A stretch of 19,866 nt of DNA from Vitreoscilla sp. (GTDB lineage Bacteria; Pseudomonadota; Gammaproteobacteria; Burkholderiales; Burkholderiaceae). The translations under genes and the position numbers were made by a program. Shown piece by piece: positions 15,816 through 19,866 of this stretch (position 1 is its first letter; every line of letters begins with the position of its first letter). The notes under the pieces were generated by a model. That model was not told the DNA's origin. It did not search any database and worked only from the letters and a program-made list of their open reading frames with translations. Location of the stretch: contig JACMOG010000658.1 in assembly GCA_014378125.1 (NCBI GenBank), forward strand, positions 1 through 19,866, in the 5' to 3' direction.

Positions 15816-16598
15816 GTGTTCGAGCGGTTTCGTCGCGCACGCGCCAACAACGGCTCGTCCCGCCACCTGGCGCAGACGGCGCAGACGGCGCTGGACGACA
15901 GCGTCGACGTGCTGGCGCCGCGCATCCCCGTGGCCACGCTGCGCGACGACCTGATCGCCTGCGAGGAGTGCGACGCGCTGCACCGGCGCTCCAGCGTCGA
16001 CGGCGTGGGCGAGGACACCGACGACGTCGTGCCCTCCGGCCGCCACTACGAATGCCGACGCTGCGGCGCCACGCTGGGCCTGGCCCGCCACGCCACCTTC
16101 GACCTGCCGCTGTCGCTGGCCATGGGCGGCCTGGTGATGCTGCTCATCCCCCACACCAACAACATCCTGGTGATCGACATCCAGGGCCAGTTCCGCAGCA
16201 CCACGCTGTGGGAGGCCGCCTGGACGCTCTACGACGAGGGCGCGTGGTTCATGGCCGTGCTGGTGCTGTTCACCACGCTGCTGAATCCGCTGGTGGAACT
16301 GGCCGCCGTCGCGTGGGTGCTGCTGCCGCTGCGCGCGGGGCAACTGGCGCCCGGCTTCGACATCGTGCTGCGCGCGATGCAGGCCGTGCGGCCGTGGGTG
16401 ATGGTGGAGGTGTTCATGCTGGGCGTGCTGGTGGCCTTCGTGAAGCTCAACGGGCTGGCGAGCGTCATCCCCGGCCCCGGCCTGTGGGCCTTCGGCGCGG
16501 TGATGGTGCTGGCCGCGGCGATGGCCTCGGCCTTCGACCACGAGCACGTGTGGGCGTCGACGGCGCGGCTGCGCGCCGCCGTCCGGCGCCGGGCCTGA
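15816..16598 (+). CDS. pqiA: PqiA-type membrane protein, second half
   Basis: A 260-residue PqiA-domain protein, the partner of the protein at 12697-13407. It has a soluble N-terminus with two CxxC pairs (C49/C52 in ACEECD and C80/C83 in ECRRCG) forming a zinc ribbon. Membrane helices fill residues of about 90-245 (LPLSLAMGGLVMLLIPHTNNILVIDI, VLVLFTTLLNPLVEL, a VMVEVFMLGVLVAF segment). I take GTG 15816, one base after the pqiC stop, since no in-frame ATG occurs before the membrane region. There is no clear ribosome-binding site, so it probably relies on coupling to pqiC. Eight bases separate its stop from that of the facing monooxygenase gene, leaving no room for a terminator. Confidence 0.87.
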   Translation: MFERFRRARANNGSSRHLAQTAQTALDDSVDVLAPRIPVATLRDDLIACEECDALHRRSSVDGVGEDTDDVVPSGRHYECRRCGATLGLARHATFDLPLSLAMGGLVMLLIPHTNNILVIDIQGQFRSTTLWEAAWTLYDEGAWFMAVLVLFTTLLNPLVELAAVAWVLLPLRAGQLAPGFDIVLRAMQAVRPWVMVEVFMLGVLVAFVKLNGLASVIPGPGLWAFGAVMVLAAAMASAFDHEHVWASTARLRAAVRRRA

Positions 16599-16606
16599 CC
16601 GGACAT

Positions 16607-18094
16607 TCAGCGCACCGCGTAGGCGCCCAGCCCGGCGTGCCGCGTCAGCCAGCGGTACGTGGTCGTGAAGCCGGGCCAGTTCACCGTGTGGCGCCCGTGC
16701 GCGTCCACGTACCAGCTGGTGCAGCCGGCGAACACCGTCTGCCGCGAGCGTTGCTGCAGGCGCGAGTTGTAGCGCTCGAACGCCGGCGCGGCCACCTCGA
16801 TGGTGCGGCCGCCCTCTTCGCGCAGCTTGCGCAGGCAGCGCATCACGTGGGCCACCTGGCACTCCAGCATGAAGACGATGGAGTTGTGGCCCAGGTTGGT
16901 GTTGGGGCCGTAGATCATGAAGAAGTTGGGAAAGCCCGGCACCGTGATGCCCAGCCATGCCCGCGCGCCCTTCGACCACGCGTCGTCGAGGCTGCGCCCG
17001 CCGCGACCGCGGATGGCCATCGGCGCCAGGAACTCGCTGGCCGCGAAGCCGGTGCCCAGCACGATGGCGTCGACCTCGATCTCGCGCCCGCCCGCCACGC
17101 GCACGCCCGCGGGCGTGACGGCCTCGATGGCGTCGGTGACCAGGTCGACGTTGGGCCTCGCCAGCGTCGGCAGCCAGTCGTTCGAGATCAGGATGCGCTT
17201 GCAGCCGACGGGATAGTGCGGCGTGAGGCGCTCGCGCAGGGCCGCGTCGGGCACCTGTTTTTTCAGGAGTCGACGCGCCGGCAGGCCGGCCAGGAGGGGC
17301 ATCAGCCAGCGCAGGCGCGTGAAGCCGACGGCGCGCGCATCGTGCGCCACGTAGATCCATGCGCGGTGCAGCGCCATCAGCGAAGGCCAACGCGCGAATC
17401 GATCGCGCTCGCGCTCGCTGTAGGCGCGGTCGGGCCGCGGCAGGATCCACGACGGCGTGCGCTGGAACACGGTCAGGCGCGCGGCCTGGCGGGCAATCTC
17501 GGGCACGAACTGGATCGCCGACGCGCCGGTGCCGATCACCGCGACGCGCTTGTCCAGGTCGACATCGTGGCGCCATTGCGCCGAATGGAACACCGGACCG
17601 CGAAAGTCGGCCAGGCCGGGCAGCGCGGGCAGCGCCGGGCGGCTCAGCAGGCCCACCGCGCTCACGAGCGCGCGCGCGTGACCCGCATGCGCCTGCCCCT
17701 GCGCGTCGCGCCAGTCGACGCGCCACAGGGCGGTCGCCTCGTCGAACGCGGCGCCGGTGACCTCGCAGCCGAAGCGGATCTTTCCGCGCACGCCGTACTT
17801 GTCGGCGCAGTGGCGCAGGTACTGGTGGATCTCGGCCTGCGGCGAATAGGTGCGCGACCAGTGCGGGTTGGGCTCGAACGAAAACGAGTACAGGTGCGAG
17901 GGCACGCCGCAGGCGGCGCCCGGATAGGTGTTCTCGCGCCAGACGCCGCCCACATCAGCGCCCTTTTCCAGCAGCAGGACATCGTGCTCGCCAGCCCGCG
18001 CCAGAGCGATGGCCATGCCCAGCCCGCCGAAGCCGGCGCCGATGATGAGCACGGCCCAGGGGCTGTCTGCGCTGCCGCATGCGGTGTGGTCCAT
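16607..18094 (-). CDS. Flavin-containing (Baeyer-Villiger-type) monooxygenase
   Basis: A 495-residue NAD(P)H/FAD monooxygenase. The first Rossmann motif is GAGFGG (G19, G21, G24), which binds FAD. A second, VIGTGASA (G188-G190), binds NADPH. Between them is the Baeyer-Villiger fingerprint FxGxxxHxxxW, read here as FRGPVFHSAQW (F164, G166, H170, W174), but R175 stands where Pro or Asp is usual. NTYPGAACGVPSHLYSFSFEPNPHW and GPNTNLGHNS are typical of the family. It would insert oxygen into a ketone or oxidise a soft heteroatom; the substrate is unknown. ATG 18094 gives a full-length N-terminus six residues longer than the minimal Rossmann strand, with a weak ribosome-binding site. It lies downstream of the luciferase-like gene on the same strand, 82 bp apart, with repeat DNA in the gap. 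Confidence 0.9.
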   Translation of the reverse strand: MDHTACGSADSPWAVLIIGAGFGGLGMAIALARAGEHDVLLLEKGADVGGVWRENTYPGAACGVPSHLYSFSFEPNPHWSRTYSPQAEIHQYLRHCADKYGVRGKIRFGCEVTGAAFDEATALWRVDWRDAQGQAHAGHARALVSAVGLLSRPALPALPGLADFRGPVFHSAQWRHDVDLDKRVAVIGTGASAIQFVPEIARQAARLTVFQRTPSWILPRPDRAYSERERDRFARWPSLMALHRAWIYVAHDARAVGFTRLRWLMPLLAGLPARRLLKKQVPDAALRERLTPHYPVGCKRILISNDWLPTLARPNVDLVTDAIEAVTPAGVRVAGGREIEVDAIVLGTGFAASEFLAPMAIRGRGGRSLDDAWSKGARAWLGITVPGFPNFFMIYGPNTNLGHNSIVFMLECQVAHVMRCLRKLREEGGRTIEVAAPAFERYNSRLQQRSRQTVFAGCTSWYVDAHGRHTVNWPGFTTTYRWLTRHAGLGAYAVR

Positions 18095-18110
18095 GCCGCG
18101 ACTGTAGCGC

Positions 18111-18163
18111 GCGCAACCTTGTCATCCTGCGCAACCTTGTCATCCTGCGCGAAGTCGCAGGAT
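18111..18163. repeat. REP-like repeat with an 18-bp tandem duplication
   Basis: GCGCAACCTTGTCATCCT occurs twice in direct tandem (18111-18128 and 18129-18146). It leads into a hairpin ATCCTGCG (18142-18149) / CGCAGGAT (18156-18163). The 25 bases at 18139-18163 match those at 7803-7827 with one difference (an A for a C in the loop). It sits between the luciferase-like and monooxygenase genes, in the monooxygenase leader. Confidence 0.8.
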
Positions 18164-18176
18164 CCACCGTGGCGAC

Positions 18177-19193
18177 TCAGCGCGGCGTGAGGCCCGCGAT
18201 CTCGGCGAGCAGGCTGTACGACCTGCGACGCGCGTCAGGGTCGAAGATGGCCGACACCACCATCAGCTCGTCCGCGCCGCTGTAGGCCACGAAGCGCTCG
18301 AGGCCGTGGCGCACCGTCTCGGGCGAGCCCACCACCGAACAGGCGAGCATGCTGTCGGCCATCTGCTTCTCGGCGGGCGACCAGTACGCGTCGATGTCGT
18401 CGATCGGCGGTTGCTGCGGCCCCGGACGGCCGCGGCGCAGGTTGGCGAACGACTGCTGGTGCGTGGTGAACAGGCGCTTCGCCTCGGCGTCGGTGTCGGC
18501 CACGATCACGTTGACGCCGGCCATCGCGTGCGGCTTCTGCAACTGCTCGGACGGCTTGAACAGGTGGCGATAGAGCTCCATCGCCTGGGTGAGCGCGTCG
18601 GGCGCGAAGTGCGACGCGAACGCGTAGGGCAGGCCCAGCGCCGCGGCCAGTTGGGCGCCGTAGGTGCTGGAGCCGAGGATCCACAGCGGCACGTCGGTTC
18701 CGGCGCCGGGGAAGGCCTGCACGGCCTGGCCGGGGCGCGTGGGCTGGAACAGCGCCTGCAGCTCCTGCACGTCCTCGGGGAAGCTCTCGGCGGCGCGCGC
18801 GTCGCGACGCACCGCGCGCGCGGTGACCTGGTCGGTGCCCGGCGCGCGCCCGAGGCCGCAGTCGATGCGTCCCGGATACAGCGACGCCAGCGTGCCGAAC
18901 TGCTCGGCGATCACCAGCGGCGAGTGGTTGGGCAGCATGATGCCGCCCGAGCCCACGCGGATCTGGCGGGTGCCCTGGGCCAGGAAGCCGATGACCACCG
19001 ACGTGGCCGCGCTGGCGATGCCCGTCATGTTGTGGTGCTCGGCCACCCAGTAACGAGTGAAGCCCAGCGTCTCGGCGTGCTGCGCCAACGCCAGGCTGTG
19101 CCGCAGCGCCTCGCCCGCAGTGGCGCCCTGCTGGACGGGAACGAGGTCGAGGACGGACAGCGGGGGGAACTTGGGGGAAGAGATCGAGGACAT
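18177..19193 (-). CDS. LLM-class flavin-dependent oxidoreductase (luciferase-like)
   Basis: A 338-residue bacterial-luciferase-like oxidoreductase of the type represented by E. coli YhbW. Family segments in order: [11 protein letters not shown] at the start, [14 protein letters not shown] (about 44-57), [25 protein letters not shown] (about 79-103), [43 protein letters not shown], and a C-terminal [12 protein letters not shown] segment. Such enzymes use FMNH2 supplied by a reductase; the substrate of this one is unknown. Length is as expected. ATG 19193 begins directly before the conserved strand, though no strong ribosome-binding site is seen. It lies 87 bp after the efflux gene and 82 bp before the monooxygenase on the same strand, but the repeat in the latter gap makes a simple operon uncertain. 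Confidence 0.9.
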   Translation of the reverse strand: MSSISSPKFPPLSVLDLVPVQQGATAGEALRHSLALAQHAETLGFTRYWVAEHHNMTGIASAATSVVIGFLAQGTRQIRVGSGGIMLPNHSPLVIAEQFGTLASLYPGRIDCGLGRAPGTDQVTARAVRRDARAAESFPEDVQELQALFQPTRPGQAVQAFPGAGTDVPLWILGSSTYGAQLAAALGLPYAFASHFAPDALTQAMELYRHLFKPSEQLQKPHAMAGVNVIVADTDAEAKRLFTTHQQSFANLRRGRPGPQQPPIDDIDAYWSPAEKQMADSMLACSVVGSPETVRHGLERFVAYSGADELMVVSAIFDPDARRRSYSLLAEIAGLTPR

Positions 19194-19280
19194 GGGTGTA
19201 CGTTACTGCTCAATGCGAAACCGAGGTGGGCGCAGGGGCGGAGGAGTCCGTCCACTTGGGCGGGCGCGAGCTTGCTTCGT

Positions 19281-19866
19281 TCAGGCGCCGTTGGTCGGCG
19301 CGCCCTCTCCCCACCCGCCGCCCAGCGCGCGGATCAGCCCCACGGTCGCCTGGTACTGCGCCGCCCGCACCTGCACCGCCACGCGGCGGTTGGCGAGTTC
19401 GCTGCGGCGCGCGTCCAGCAGCTCGAGCTGGCTCACCAGGCCGTTGCGGTAGCGCGCGTCGGACAGCACCGTGGCGCGCGTGGACGCGTCGACGGCCACC
19501 TTCTGGGCGCCGGCCTGGTCGGACAGCAGGCGCAGCGAGGCGAGTTGGTCCTCGACGTCGCGGAACGCGCCGAGCACCTGTTCGCGGTAGGCCGCCGCGG
19601 CGATGTCCCACTGCGCGTTGGCCGTCTGCACGCCCGCCGCGCGGCGGCCGCCATCGAACACCGGCAGCGACAGCAACGCGCCGATGCCCCACGCACGCGC
19701 CGACCACTTGAACACGTCGCCCAGGTCGGTGGACGCGTAGCCGCCGTTGGCGGTGAGCGAGACGTCCGGGAACCACGCCAGCCGAGCGACGCCGGCGCGC
19801 GCCTCGGCGGCCTGCATCGCGAGCTGCGCGGAGGCCACGTCGGGACGCCGCGCCAGCACCGTGCCG
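19281..19866 (-). CDS. Outer-membrane efflux protein, NodT/TolC family (partial, 5' end beyond the right edge)
   Basis: The C-terminal 194 residues of an RND-type outer-membrane factor. It contains the family hallmarks LARRPDV, ARAGVARLAWFPDVSLT, SLPVFDGGRR, a long helix AYREQVLGAFRDVEDQLASL, and RYRNGLVSQLELLDARR. These form one half of the trimeric TolC-type channel with its periplasmic coiled coils. The first part of the gene, presumably with signal peptide and lipid attachment site, lies outside the window, and the pump and adaptor genes are presumably further upstream. The stop is at 19281. The reading frame is open to the window edge. Confidence 0.92.
   Translation of the reverse strand, partial: GTVLARRPDVASAQLAMQAAEARAGVARLAWFPDVSLTANGGYASTDLGDVFKWSARAWGIGALLSLPVFDGGRRAAGVQTANAQWDIAAAAYREQVLGAFRDVEDQLASLRLLSDQAGAQKVAVDASTRATVLSDARYRNGLVSQLELLDARRSELANRRVAVQVRAAQYQATVGLIRALGGGWGEGAPTNGA

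Noticed and set aside
1..19866. tRNA, rRNA, phage attachment site, toxin-antitoxin or defence genes
   Set aside because: I looked on both strands and saw no cloverleaf, rRNA-like sequence, integrase or known defence motif.

Overview
The window is a GC-rich stretch (I did not compute the exact value) with strong G/C third-position codon bias and very short intergenic gaps. It carries no rRNA, tRNA, CRISPR array or insertion sequence that I can see. Gene content points to a beta-proteobacterium, most likely Burkholderiales: a second RlmN-type radical SAM methyltransferase, a KgtP-type symporter, a Tat-exported HiPIP and a four-gene pqi operon. This placement is inference from gene families, not from a marker gene. 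No gene-free stretch exceeds 300 bases. The longest are the two divergent promoter regions at 2566-2825 and 10715-11003.

Layout. 1-359 (minus): the 5' end of an unrecognised gene that appears to be broken by frameshifts and runs off the left edge. 449-1519 (minus): RlmN-like radical SAM RNA methyltransferase. 1603-2565 (minus): secreted CsgG-like protein with a C-terminal SH3 domain. 2826-5606 (plus): large membrane hybrid histidine kinase. 5737-6510 (plus): Tat-exported intradiol dioxygenase-family protein, followed 22 bp later by an EnvZ-like sensor kinase (6533-7795). An OmpR-like response regulator (7886-8599, minus) faces that kinase, with a long inverted repeat between them. 8755-8910 (minus): 51-residue DUF3309 protein. 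9094-10401 (plus): alpha-ketoglutarate permease-like MFS transporter. 10412-10714 (minus): high-potential iron-sulfur protein. 11004-12587 (plus): OmpA-like lipoprotein with an unexplained C-terminal extension.

12697-16598 (plus) is a tight four-gene operon in the order pqiA half, pqiB (three MCE domains), pqiC lipoprotein, second pqiA half. Its stop and start codons overlap or nearly touch. It should encode an envelope-spanning lipid or hydrophobic-molecule transport system. Facing it on the minus strand are a Baeyer-Villiger-type flavin monooxygenase (16607-18094), a bacterial-luciferase-like flavin oxidoreductase (18177-19193) and the 3' part of a NodT-type outer-membrane efflux gene (19281 to the right edge).

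The recurring theme is the cell envelope: outer-membrane or periplasmic lipoproteins, Pqi/MCE transport, an efflux channel, a CsgG-like protein and envelope-sensing kinases. No clearly new system is present. The signals I would follow up are a dispersed hairpin repeat at three intergenic sites, the split pqiA arrangement, the kinase with a Gly/Pro/Met/His-rich periplasmic loop beside a secreted dioxygenase, the OmpA extension, and the broken gene at the left edge.
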